DNA of 38,517 nucleotides from Streptomyces sp. SA15 (GTDB taxonomy: Bacteria; Actinomycetota; Actinomycetes; Streptomycetales; Streptomycetaceae): positions 1 to 38,517 of the forward strand of contig NZ_NTGE01000173.1 of NCBI RefSeq assembly GCF_002291145.1. Direction: 5' to 3'. The notes beneath the pieces were generated by a model, which ran no database searches, had not been told where the DNA came from, and was given only the letters and a program-made list of their open reading frames with translations. Each line of letters opens with the position of its first letter. Within the stretch, counting starts at the first letter, position 1. Below, piece after piece: positions 7,255-15,444 of the stretch. The position numbers and the translations under genes were made by a program.

Positions 7255-8018
7255 ATCAGGCGGGTCCGATGGTCAGGCCGGTCTCGGCGAGGCAGCCGTC
7301 TATGAGGTGACTGCGGTACTGGATGAGGCATAAGCCGCGTCGGATGCGCTGGTCGAGGTGTTCGGGGGGTACTGAAGGCGACGTTGGAGAGCCATCCGCG
7401 TCGCAGGAGAGACCAGATGCCTTCGACGGGGTTGAGGTCGGGTGCGTAGGGCGGCAGGTAGTAGATGGTCAGCCACTCCCTGGCTGCCGCCCACTGCCGC
7501 AGGTCGGCGGCTTTGTGGACGTTGAGGTTGTCCCAGACCAGGACGATCGGGCCGCCGAGCTGCTGGTGGGCGGCGATCAGCAGGTCCCGGTAGTCGCGCC
7601 AGGAGAAGCTTTTGCGCCCGTAGCGTCGGCCGTCGTCTCTGCGTGGCCGGTAGATCAGCCTTGAGCGGTGGCCGGGTTTGTAGCAGGTCAGTGCGGCAAT
7701 GGATATCCGTCTGCGGGAACGGCCGCGGACCCGCACCACCGGTGTGTGTCCGCGTTGTGACCAGGTCTTCGCCTGCGGCGGCGTCACGGAGAATCCGGCT
7801 TCGTCCTCGAAGACGAGCCAGGCTGTCGGCCGGCGCTTCCACCTGACCTTGCCCTTGGCCAGCTCCGCTTCCAACTGCGCGAACTGCTTTTCGCTCAGCC
7901 TCGGAAACGATGCCAGCCCCTGCGACCGCAGCGCCCGGGGACCGCCCTCGTCCCACGTCCGCCGCCACCGCAGCACAAACTCGGCTACCGTCGGCCACGC
8001 GGCGAGCCAGGCGGGTCA
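7255..8018 (-). pseudogene. IS630-family transposase remnant (internally deleted, frameshifted)
   Basis: Reading on the minus strand, AAWPTVAEFVLRWRRTWDEG continues to LSEKQFAQLEAELAKG. It then jumps to TAWLVFEDEAGFSVTPPQAK (first Asp), LVWDNLNVH (second Asp) and DLNPVEGIWSLLRR (Glu). Between ELAKG and the DDE domain about 80 residues of linker and second HTH are missing. A run of six C on the coding strand (7364-7369) shifts the frame by one; in the other frame the proper C-terminus resumes (HLDQRIRRGLCLIQYRSHLI) to a stop at 7255. The N-terminus is cut at the stop codon of the ROK gene. Programmed frameshifting at the C run is possible, but the internal deletion makes it non-functional anyway. 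Confidence 0.85.
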
Positions 8019-9269
8019 CCGTCCCCGTGCCGGAAGCAGGGTCGGCCGCGTCCGGAGCACCTCCTCCACGGAGGAGAGGGCGAACCGTACCGCGCCGGTG
8101 ATCACCGCCTCGTCACCCAGGGAGGACAGCCGCCACTGCGGCAGGTCGACGAGGAGGCTGCCGGCTTCCTCCTCGGCGGCGCTCAGGAGGAGTTCGCCCG
8201 CCGGAAGCAGGCCGGGAGCGGCGAAAAGGCTCGTGCCGAGCACGACCAGGGCCGGGTCGAGTGCGAGCAGCACGGGGGCGATTCCGGCGGCCAGTCTCCG
8301 ACCGTACGACGTGATGGCCGCGACCGCTTCCGGATCCCCCGAGGCGGCGTCACGGATGATGTCAGCACCCGCGCGACGTGCCGGGTCCGCCCGGTCCGGG
8401 GCGACGCCGTTCGCGATCAGGGGCTCGAGGCCGGGCTGCGACGACGCGCTGCCGGGGAAGCGGATGAAGCCGATCTCGCCGGCCGCGCCGCGGTGCCCGC
8501 GCAGCAGGCGTCCTCCGGTGATGACGCCGGCACCGAGGCGTTCACCGAGCAGGACGAAGACCATCTCGTCGGCCGCGCCGCCGACCCCGCGCCACTGCTC
8601 GCCCAGCGCGGCGAGGTTGGCGTCGTTCTCCACGGCGACCGGGCAGCCGAGGGCGTCGCGGAGGGTGGTGACGACGTCCGCCTCGGCCCAGTCCTTGAGG
8701 TTGTCGGCCTGCCGGATACGGGTGTTGCTGCGGTTCACCAGGCCGGGGGTGCCGATCGTCGCGGCCCATACTCGCCGGGCGTCTGCTCCTGAGCGTTCGA
8801 TCGCGCGCCGCACCACCGCGGTGACCGCACGGACACGGGCCGGGCCGCCCAGATCGGCGCGCACCGCCTTGCGCTCGACGGCCACCGCCCGGCCGTCGAG
8901 GTCGGCGAGGCAGGCACTCACCGATCGGGGCCGTACGTCCACGCCGACGACGAAGCCCGCGTGCGGGCGGAACCGGAACCGGCGGGCCGGGCGGCCGGGC
9001 GACCGCTGGCCACGGGCGGAGACGGCCGGGGCGACCTCGATGAGGCCGCAGTCGGTCAGTTCCTCGACGATCGCTTCGACCGTGGGGCGGGAGAGCTTGG
9101 TCGCCTCGGCCAGTGTGGAGAGCCGGGGGTGCGGGTCCGTCGAGCGGACGGCGGCGAGGATGGCCGCGGCGTTCGTGGCACGCAGGTCCGCGACGCCCAC
9201 CACCGCGGGCAGTTCGTGCCCGGGAGAGTTCGGCTCCGGCGGCCCGCCGAGCGGCCACATCGCCTGCAT
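8016..9269 (-). CDS. ROK family transcriptional regulator (repressor of the adjacent sugar operon)
   Basis: This 417-residue protein starts at ATG 9269, with a strong AGGAGG six bases upstream. An N-terminal winged HTH (about 27-90, including LSTLAEATKLSRPTVEAIVE) is joined to a ROK sugar-kinase-like domain. That domain starts at GFVVGVDVRPRSVSACLADL and includes IGTPGLV, ENDANLAALGE and GAAGEIGF. The Cys-rich zinc motif of many ROK proteins is absent. It is divergent from a sugar ABC operon and probably represses it until a sugar or sugar phosphate binds. Its stop codon is exactly where IS630 homology begins, so its last residues may have been altered by that insertion. Confidence 0.9.
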   Translation of the reverse strand: MQAMWPLGGPPEPNSPGHELPAVVGVADLRATNAAAILAAVRSTDPHPRLSTLAEATKLSRPTVEAIVEELTDCGLIEVAPAVSARGQRSPGRPARRFRFRPHAGFVVGVDVRPRSVSACLADLDGRAVAVERKAVRADLGGPARVRAVTAVVRRAIERSGADARRVWAATIGTPGLVNRSNTRIRQADNLKDWAEADVVTTLRDALGCPVAVENDANLAALGEQWRGVGGAADEMVFVLLGERLGAGVITGGRLLRGHRGAAGEIGFIRFPGSASSQPGLEPLIANGVAPDRADPARRAGADIIRDAASGDPEAVAAITSYGRRLAAGIAPVLLALDPALVVLGTSLFAAPGLLPAGELLLSAAEEEAGSLLVDLPQWRLSSLGDEAVITGAVRFALSSVEEVLRTRPTLLPARGR

Positions 9270-9344
9270 GATCAACCTCCTGGGGGAGTGGTGCGGCGGG
9301 GACCGGCGCGGCCGCACCGACGATAACAATCCAGCCGTGAGTCC

Positions 9345-9406
9345 TTGACGCGGGTCGAACTCCCTCCGATTATAAAACGCAACTGCTTTATCGAATTATC
9401 GAGCAG
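9345..9406 (+). promoter_or_regulatory. Promoter and candidate ROK operator for the sugar operon
   Basis: In the 323-base ROK/binding-protein gap, TTGACG (9345-9350) and GATTAT (9368-9373) are 17 bases apart, a good vegetative promoter. Just downstream is an AT-rich imperfect inverted repeat at 9383-9406 (arms CTGCT/AGCAG around a TATCGAATTATCGA core), a suitable place for repressor binding. The rest of the gap holds no gene that I can see. The promoter assignment is by eye. Confidence 0.45.
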
Positions 9407-9592
9407 CAATCGAGCAACAGTCGAAACTGGTCGAGCTGCCATCCCACGGCGCCTTCCGATCTCCTCGCGCCCTCTGTATCCGTCACATCCGTCGGATCCG
9501 TCGCGCCGCGCACCCTCGCGGCCTCATGCATCACGTCCCCGCCGACGCCCCCGCCGTCGGCTCACCCCGTCCCGCCACGCCCGGGAGACCTC

Positions 9593-10939
9593 ATGAGCCC
9601 CAGCCCCAGCCCGTCGCCCCTTTCCAGACGTACGTTCCTCACGGCCACCGGCGCGATCGGCGCCGCGGCACTCACCGCGTGCAGTGATCTGACGCCGGGC
9701 GCCTCGTCGTCCGGCACGAGCAGCACCGGCCCCGTCTCCACGGCGGTACCGGCCGACAAGAAGATCACGCTGGTGGTCGCCGACGCCGACGACACCACCA
9801 TGACGCCGGGGCTCATCGCGGCCTTCCGCGAGAAGCACCCCAACATCACCGTCGAGCGCCAGTACACGGGCTGGGACGACTACCTCAAGAGCATCAACAC
9901 CACCATGTCGGCCGACAGCGCCCCCGACATCGCCCAGTTCACCTCTGGGATGCAGAACCTCATCCCCGGACGGCTGCTGCTCAAGGTCGGCGAGTACGGC
10001 AAGGCGTACGGCTGGGCGGAGAAGTTCCCCGGCCTGGACCAGATCACCCTCACCCCGGACGGCAAGACCGTCGGCACCGGTGACCTGTACGGGGTGGGGG
10101 CGGGCCTGTCGTTCGAAGGCGTCTACTACAACAAGGCCAAGGCCCAGAAGCTGGGCCTGACCGTCCCTCCGGCCACCTTGGAGGAGTTGGAGGCCATGTT
10201 CGCCGAGGCCAAGGCGGCCGGTGAGACCGCTCTCGTCGCCGGCAATCTCGACGGCGGTCTCAACCACCCCTTCAACGTGCTGCTTTCGGCCTACCTGGAG
10301 CCGCGGGACCGCGAAGCGTGGGCCTACGGGCACAAGGGCGCCACCATCGTGCTGCCGGAGGCCGAGCAGGCGGCCGAGACCCTCAAGCGCTGGGTGGACA
10401 AGGGTTACGTCACCCCCAAGGTCAACGGCGTCAGCGACAACGACGCCACCGCCGCCTTCGCCAAGGGCGAGGGTGTCTTCCGGATCAGCGGCAACTGGGC
10501 GGCGGCCGCGGTGGCCAAGGGCCTGGGCGAGCGGGCCGGCTACTTCAACATGCCGCCCGTCACCTCCGGCGGGAAGGTACGCACCACCGGCGCCGGCGTG
10601 TACTACTGCGTGTCCGCCAAGTCCAAGAACGCGGCCGCGGCCGCCGCGTTCCTCGACTTCGCCGCCGACGCGCAGGCCGCCGCCATCACCGCCAAAGCGG
10701 GCTTCATGGCCCCCGACGCGGGCGCCATGCCGAGCCAGACCGGACTGCTGGGCGATGTGCGGACGGGCTGGCAGGCGATCGTCAAGGACGCCGGCCTGCA
10801 GCCGTTCATCCAGAACTCCTCCAGCCCGACGATGGGCGACACCCTCACCACCCAGCTGCAACTTCTCGCCGGCGGCAAGGTCACCGCCGAGAAGTTCCTG
10901 GCCGGTCTCCAGACGGACTTCGACAACTACCACCAATGA
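9593..10939 (+). CDS. Sugar ABC transporter substrate-binding lipoprotein
   Basis: This 448-residue family 1 extracellular binding protein has an N-terminus with a twin-arginine motif (SRRTFL, Arg12-Arg13), a hydrophobic stretch and the lipobox LTAC with Cys30. It is therefore probably exported by Tat and lipid-anchored on the outer face of the membrane. The mature part shows the usual features of carbohydrate-binding proteins: TPGLIAAFREKHPNITVERQ, DIAQFTSGMQNL and GDLYGVGAGLSFEGVYYNKA. GGGAG lies six bases before the ATG. Its stop overlaps the next start by 4 bases. It delivers a sugar or polyol to the two permeases that follow; the ligand is not known. Confidence 0.92.
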   Translation: MSPSPSPSPLSRRTFLTATGAIGAAALTACSDLTPGASSSGTSSTGPVSTAVPADKKITLVVADADDTTMTPGLIAAFREKHPNITVERQYTGWDDYLKSINTTMSADSAPDIAQFTSGMQNLIPGRLLLKVGEYGKAYGWAEKFPGLDQITLTPDGKTVGTGDLYGVGAGLSFEGVYYNKAKAQKLGLTVPPATLEELEAMFAEAKAAGETALVAGNLDGGLNHPFNVLLSAYLEPRDREAWAYGHKGATIVLPEAEQAAETLKRWVDKGYVTPKVNGVSDNDATAAFAKGEGVFRISGNWAAAAVAKGLGERAGYFNMPPVTSGGKVRTTGAGVYYCVSAKSKNAAAAAAFLDFAADAQAAAITAKAGFMAPDAGAMPSQTGLLGDVRTGWQAIVKDAGLQPFIQNSSSPTMGDTLTTQLQLLAGGKVTAEKFLAGLQTDFDNYHQ

Positions 10940-11934
10940 CGACAGCCGACCGACTGACCGATCCCGCCCGCGCTCCCGGCGTGCCCGGCGCCCCGCGTCC
11001 GGCGAAGCACGGGGAGCACGGGGAGCACCGTGCCGTGCGCCGACGCCCCCGCACGGCCCGGTCCGGCCGCCGCAGCAGGCGGGCCGTGGCGTTGCTGTAT
11101 CTGCTGCCGGCTCTGCTGCCGTACACACTCTTCGCCGTGCTGCCGCTGCTGCACACCACCTACCTCTCGCTGTTCGACTGGGACGGCGTGACCCTCCCGT
11201 CCTTCGTCGGCCTCGACAACTACCGCCGTATCGCCGACGACCCGCAACTGCGGGCCGCCGCCTGGCATGCCGGCGCACTGATCCTGTTCTTCTCCGTCCT
11301 GCCGATCTGTGTGGGGCTGGTCTCGGCGGCGATCGTGTCCCGGCGCGCCGGGCGCCGGGGCACCGGCCTGGTCCGCACCGTGCTGTTCCTGCCCCAGGTC
11401 ATCCCACTGGTCGCGGTCGGCATCCTCTGGCGCTGGGTGTACGCCGAGGACGGCGTCCTCAACCAGGCGCTGCGCGCGATCGGCCTGGGCGGCCTCACCG
11501 ACGCCTGGCTCGGCAGCTTCACCTGGGCCCTGCCGGCCGTCGGACTGATCGGGACCTGGGTCGTCTCGGGCCTGTGCATGGTGCTGTTCCTGTCCGGGAC
11601 TCAGCGCATCGACCAGGAGATCTACGAGGCGGCACGGATGGACGGGGCAGGCCCGGTACGCGAGTTCACGGCGATCACCGTCCCGCTGCTGCGACCGGAG
11701 TTCGCGGTGGCGCTGTCCATCACCGTCATCGCCGCCCTGTCCAGTTTCGACCTCATCTACATCGCCACCGGAGGAGGCCCGGGCAACAGCACCGTCGTTC
11801 CCGGAATCCTCATCTACCGCCTGGCCTTCGGGGGCGGCGCGGTCGGTGTGGCCAGTGCGCTGGCGATCGCGCTGACGGCGGTCATCTCCCTCGCCGTTCT
11901 GGTGATCAGCCGACTGTCCAGGGAGGCGCCGTGA
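10936..11934 (+). CDS. Sugar ABC transporter permease (MalF-type)
   Basis: This 332-residue protein has a long basic N-terminal tail (about 45 residues) and then six transmembrane helices. The first is LLYLLPALLPYTLFAVLPLL. The cytoplasmic EAA loop is EIYEAARMDGAGPVREFTAI, where the ATPase docks. ATG 10936 overlaps the stop of the binding-protein gene (ATGA). It forms the channel with the next gene. No ATPase gene is in the operon; in Streptomyces such importers share the ATPase MsiK. Confidence 0.92.
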   Translation: MTTADRLTDPARAPGVPGAPRPAKHGEHGEHRAVRRRPRTARSGRRSRRAVALLYLLPALLPYTLFAVLPLLHTTYLSLFDWDGVTLPSFVGLDNYRRIADDPQLRAAAWHAGALILFFSVLPICVGLVSAAIVSRRAGRRGTGLVRTVLFLPQVIPLVAVGILWRWVYAEDGVLNQALRAIGLGGLTDAWLGSFTWALPAVGLIGTWVVSGLCMVLFLSGTQRIDQEIYEAARMDGAGPVREFTAITVPLLRPEFAVALSITVIAALSSFDLIYIATGGGPGNSTVVPGILIYRLAFGGGAVGVASALAIALTAVISLAVLVISRLSREAP

Positions 11935-12770
11935 CCGCACCCACCGGTACAAAGGCGCTCACCGGGCGGCTGGCGGCACCCGTCGTGCTCACGCTCTTCA
12001 TGGCCGCCGTACTCGTACCGTTCGCCTCCCTGCTGCTGGCATCACTCCAGCCCGCAGGCGCTCCCCTGACCGGCTTCGCCCTGCCGGACGGGCTGCATCT
12101 GGAGAACTTCTCCCGCGCCTGGTCCGCGGCGGGGTTCGGCACCTTGCTGCGGTCGAGCGTGGTGATCGCGCTGTGCGTGGTGCCGGCCGCGGTGGTGTGC
12201 GCGACCCTGGCCGGGTACGCGCTGGCGACCCTGGACGTCCCCGGCCGGGGACGGCTCTACGCGTATCTGCTGCTCGGCCTGTCCATCCCCACCGAGGGCA
12301 CGATCATCCCGCTCTACTACGACCTGCGCGCCGTCGGCCTGACGAACACGGTGCCGGGGCTGGCCCTCGCGGAGATCGGTGCGTTCATGCCGTTCGGGGT
12401 CTTCTGGATGCGCGCCCACTTCGCGACCATGCCGCGCAGCCTGATGGAAGCCGCACGGCTCGACGGCGCCTCGTCATGGGTGACGCTCTGGCGGATCCTC
12501 CTGCCCAACTCGCGCCCGGCGGTGACCACGTTGGGCGTTCTGTACTTCGTCTGGAGCTGGAACCAGTTCCTGCTCCCGCTGATCCTCATCCAGGACCCGG
12601 CCCGACGTACGGCCCCGGCCGGACTGGGTTTCTTCACCGGGCAGTTCGGCGTCGACGTACCGCTGCTCGCCGCGGCCACCCTGATCGTGATCGCCCCGGT
12701 GGTGCTCGTCTACCTGTTCTTCCAGCGGCACTTCATCAGTGGCGTGCTCAGCGGCGCCCTGAAGGGCTGA
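11931..12770 (+). CDS. Sugar ABC transporter permease (MalG-type)
   Basis: This 279-residue protein starts at GTG 11931, overlapping the previous stop (GTGA), with GGGAGG nearby (11921-11926). It has six transmembrane helices and the EAA loop SLMEAARLDGASSWVTLWRI. LLGLSIPTEGTIIPLYYDLR and NQFLLPLILIQDP are typical of the MalG branch. It is the second half of the membrane channel of this importer. Confidence 0.92.
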   Translation: MTAPTGTKALTGRLAAPVVLTLFMAAVLVPFASLLLASLQPAGAPLTGFALPDGLHLENFSRAWSAAGFGTLLRSSVVIALCVVPAAVVCATLAGYALATLDVPGRGRLYAYLLLGLSIPTEGTIIPLYYDLRAVGLTNTVPGLALAEIGAFMPFGVFWMRAHFATMPRSLMEAARLDGASSWVTLWRILLPNSRPAVTTLGVLYFVWSWNQFLLPLILIQDPARRTAPAGLGFFTGQFGVDVPLLAAATLIVIAPVVLVYLFFQRHFISGVLSGALKG

Positions 12771-12839
12771 ACACGCATGGCCTCACCACGCATTGGCTGA
12801 ACCCACAAAGGCGCACCACACAGGAGGTCGGAGAATTCC

Positions 12840-13883
12840 ATGGCAGAACTCGAAGTGGCGCTGATCGGTGCGGGCGGCATCGCCCGCGCGCATCTGCCCG
12901 CGTGGGCCGCCCTCGGCGCGCGGGTGCGCGTCCACGCCCCCGACGGCCGCGCGCCCGCCCTGGCCCGCGAGTTCGGCGCGACGTCCGTGGGCTCCTTGTC
13001 CGAGGCGATCGCCGGGTCGGCCGTGGTGGATGTGTGCACCCCGACCGACACTCACCGGGAGATCACTCTGGTCGCCGTCGCGGCCGGTGCCCATGTCCTG
13101 TGCGAGAAGCCGCTGGCGCTCAGCGCGGCGGAGGCCGGGGACATGGCCGACGCGGCGGAAGCGGCCGGGGTGAGGCTGTATCCGGGACATGTCGTGCGCT
13201 TCTTCCCCGCCTACGCCCGCCTGCGCGACCTGGTCGCCGGGGGCGGCCTGGGCCGGGTGGCTGTCGCGAGGTTCACCCGCACCGGCCGCTATCCCACCTG
13301 GAGCGGCTGGTTCGCCGACCCGGCCCGCTCGGGCGGGATCCTGACGGACCAGATGATCCACGACATGGACATCGCCCGCTGGCTCTTCGGTGACGTCGTC
13401 CGGGTCCACGCCCGCCAGCAGGGGCATCTCACCGCCCCGGCCCCGGAAGGGGCGGTCGCCACCGGTACCGCCGTACTCACTCACGCGGGAGGCACCATCA
13501 CGCAGGTGGTAGGGGTGTGGGGACCGCCGGCGACGCCGTTCCGTACGACGTTCCACGTGTCGGGCACCGGCGGTACCGTCCAGCACGACTCCCGGGCCCA
13601 TCTCGAACTGCGGATCACCGGAGCCGCGTCCGGCGGACCGGCGGACGGCATACCCGCCGGGGACGTCGAGGGCTTCGGGGAGCTGGGGGAGTCGCCTTAC
13701 CTCACCCAGATCCGCGAGTTCGCCGAGGCGTTCGCGGGAGGTCCGGCACCACGGGTGAGCGGCCGGGACGGCGTGGCGGCCGTCCGTATCGCCGAGGCCG
13801 CGGCGGAGTCGGCCCGCACCGGCCGGACCGTCGAACTCGCCCCGCAGGCAATGACCGTACCCACGGAGGGAATGAACCAGTGA
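12840..13883 (+). CDS. Gfo/Idh/MocA family oxidoreductase 1
   Basis: This 347-residue cytoplasmic NAD(P)-dependent dehydrogenase of sugars or polyols has the Rossmann loop GAGGIA (10-15), the family hallmark CEKPLALS (Lys90), and ILTDQMIHDMDIARW with the catalytic Asp/His region (Asp170, His174). An AGGAGG lies about 13 bases upstream of the ATG and GGAGA is closer. It follows the permease gene by 69 bases and overlaps the next start by four. The operon probably imports a cyclitol, sugar acid or amino sugar and oxidises it with the two paralogous dehydrogenases. Confidence 0.9.
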   Translation: MAELEVALIGAGGIARAHLPAWAALGARVRVHAPDGRAPALAREFGATSVGSLSEAIAGSAVVDVCTPTDTHREITLVAVAAGAHVLCEKPLALSAAEAGDMADAAEAAGVRLYPGHVVRFFPAYARLRDLVAGGGLGRVAVARFTRTGRYPTWSGWFADPARSGGILTDQMIHDMDIARWLFGDVVRVHARQQGHLTAPAPEGAVATGTAVLTHAGGTITQVVGVWGPPATPFRTTFHVSGTGGTVQHDSRAHLELRITGAASGGPADGIPAGDVEGFGELGESPYLTQIREFAEAFAGGPAPRVSGRDGVAAVRIAEAAAESARTGRTVELAPQAMTVPTEGMNQ

Positions 13884-14902
13884 GAGTCGCCGTACTGTCC
13901 TTCGCCCATGTACACGCGGCGACCTACATCAGGCTGCTGCGCGACCGCGACGGCATCGAACTGATCACCGCCGACCCCGACGCCCCGCCGGACGACCCCA
14001 CCCGCGGCCGGGCCCTCGCCGAAGAGCTGGGCGCCGCCTACGCCGACAGCTGGGACGAGGTATTCGCCCTGCGCCCGGACGCCGTGGTGGTCACCAGCGA
14101 GAACGCCCGCCACCGGCACCTGGTCGAACGGGCCGCCGCGACCGGGGCACATGTGCTCTGCGAGAAGCCCCTCGCGACGACGGAAGCGGACGCACGGGCC
14201 ATGATCGATGCCTGCGAAAAGGCCGGGGTCGGGCTGATGACCGCCTATCCCGTACGGTTCAGCCCCGCGTTCACCGCCCTGCGCCGCGCCCTGGCCGACG
14301 GCTCGCTCGGCGGGCTGGTCAGCGTCCACGGAGCCAACAACGGCTCGAACCCGGCCCGTTCGCACCCCTGGTTCGCCGACCCGGAACTGGCGGGCGGCGG
14401 AGCACTGGCCGACCACACCGTCCATATCGCCGACCTCGTGGACGCGCTGCTGGACGGCGAGCAGGCGGCGGAGGTGTACGCCCAGGCGAACAGCATCCTG
14501 GACGACGGCGGTCCCGTACCAGCCGTCGAAACCGCGGGACTTGTCACCATCCGGTACCCCAGCGGCGTGGTCACCGCCGTGGACGCCAGTTGGAGCCATC
14601 CGCCGGACCACCCGACCTGGGGCGGGCTCACCATGACCTGCGTCGGCGAAAAGGCGATCGTGGAGTTCGACGCCTTCCCCCCACTGCTCGGCGGCTTCGA
14701 CTCCACCACCGGCCGCGACCGCTGGGAAGCGGGCGGGGCAGACCTGGACGCCGCGATGCTCGACGAGTTCCTCGACGCGGCACGCACCGGACGGCGACCG
14801 TCTCCCGACGGCGCGTCGGGGCTGCGCACCCTGCGGATCGTGCTGGCCGCGTACGAGTCAGTGCGTACTGGGCAGCCGGTGACGCTGGCGTCGCCGCGGT
14901 GA
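13880..14902 (+). CDS. Gfo/Idh/MocA family oxidoreductase 2
   Basis: This 340-residue protein starts at GTG 13880, translationally coupled to the previous gene. The dehydrogenase core is clear (HVLCEKPLATTEADARAMID, GGGALADHTVHIADLV), but the cofactor loop is unusual. In place of GxGxxG the first strand reads VAVLSFAHVHAATY, which has no glycines. Such H-x-H N-termini exist in a subgroup of Gfo/Idh/MocA proteins and may change cofactor handling. It probably performs a second step, or the reverse redox step, on the imported substrate. Confidence 0.88.
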   Translation: MRVAVLSFAHVHAATYIRLLRDRDGIELITADPDAPPDDPTRGRALAEELGAAYADSWDEVFALRPDAVVVTSENARHRHLVERAAATGAHVLCEKPLATTEADARAMIDACEKAGVGLMTAYPVRFSPAFTALRRALADGSLGGLVSVHGANNGSNPARSHPWFADPELAGGGALADHTVHIADLVDALLDGEQAAEVYAQANSILDDGGPVPAVETAGLVTIRYPSGVVTAVDASWSHPPDHPTWGGLTMTCVGEKAIVEFDAFPPLLGGFDSTTGRDRWEAGGADLDAAMLDEFLDAARTGRRPSPDGASGLRTLRIVLAAYESVRTGQPVTLASPR

Positions 14903-15049
14903 GGCTCGGGCGCACTACGTGCGTGTACACGTCCATGGTGCAGATGCGTACGCGATCAACGTCCTTCGCGCTCGTAGCGCTGCACCCGATGTGCCAATTT
15001 GGTGCGATACCTATCGGGTGAGTGGAAGGCCTGAGAGCGGCGGACCATG

Positions 15050-15250
15050 TCCTCTGCCCTGAGGCTCTCTGCGTAGGCCGGAGCGCGGGTGCGTGTCAGT
15101 GCCGCCGGCCGCGATGGTGTGGACGTGGTCGATGCTCGGGGACCGAGGGTCTGGGTGTTGATGAGCCTCGTCCACTGGACCTTGGCACAGACCCAGATCC
15201 AGTCGTCCCGTGCACTGATCTCTTCCGCCGTGTAGCGCTCGACGCAGCCC
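15050..15250 (-). pseudogene. HNH endonuclease remnant (two frameshifts)
   Basis: On the minus strand one frame gives CVERYTAEEISARDDWI. After a one-base loss the next frame gives GLCQGPVDEAHQHPDPRSPS then IDHVHTIAAGGTDTH. After another shift comes LRPTQRASGQR. Joined, this reads as a Cys-x-x-Cys HNH nuclease of the kind common in actinomycetes and their phages, with IDHVH as the HNH core and a decayed version of the final Asn/Arg segment. No single frame can make the protein. The surrounding 14903-15444 contains no other gene that I recognise. Confidence 0.65.
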
Positions 15251-15444
15251 TTGCCCCCTCGCCAGGCTCGGAGCGAGGGATGAGAAGGCGCCTGCCGCCT
15301 GCGGCGCCATCCCTGGTCTGACCTGGTACGTAGCGCTGCGCTACTTTTACTGCATCCGGCCTTCGACACGTAGTCGACTGCGGCGGCCGAAATGGATCCG
15401 CTCCACCGGCCGCCGATCCGGCTATGGAGCCACGGAGGTAGGGA

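Noticed and set aside
7364..7369. Programmed frameshift site in the IS630 transposase
   Set aside because: The six-C run could allow slippage, but the transposase also lacks about 80 internal residues and its N-terminus, so function is lost in any case.
7699..9348. Long plus-strand open frame across the IS630 remnant and the ROK gene
   Set aside because: Ser/Arg/Thr-rich low-complexity translation; the minus strand encodes recognisable IS630 and ROK motifs in the same place.
9524..11278. Long open frame on the minus strand opposite the binding-protein and permease genes
   Set aside because: It is rich in Gly, Val and Arg without protein features and is the antisense shadow of high-GC coding sequence on the plus strand.
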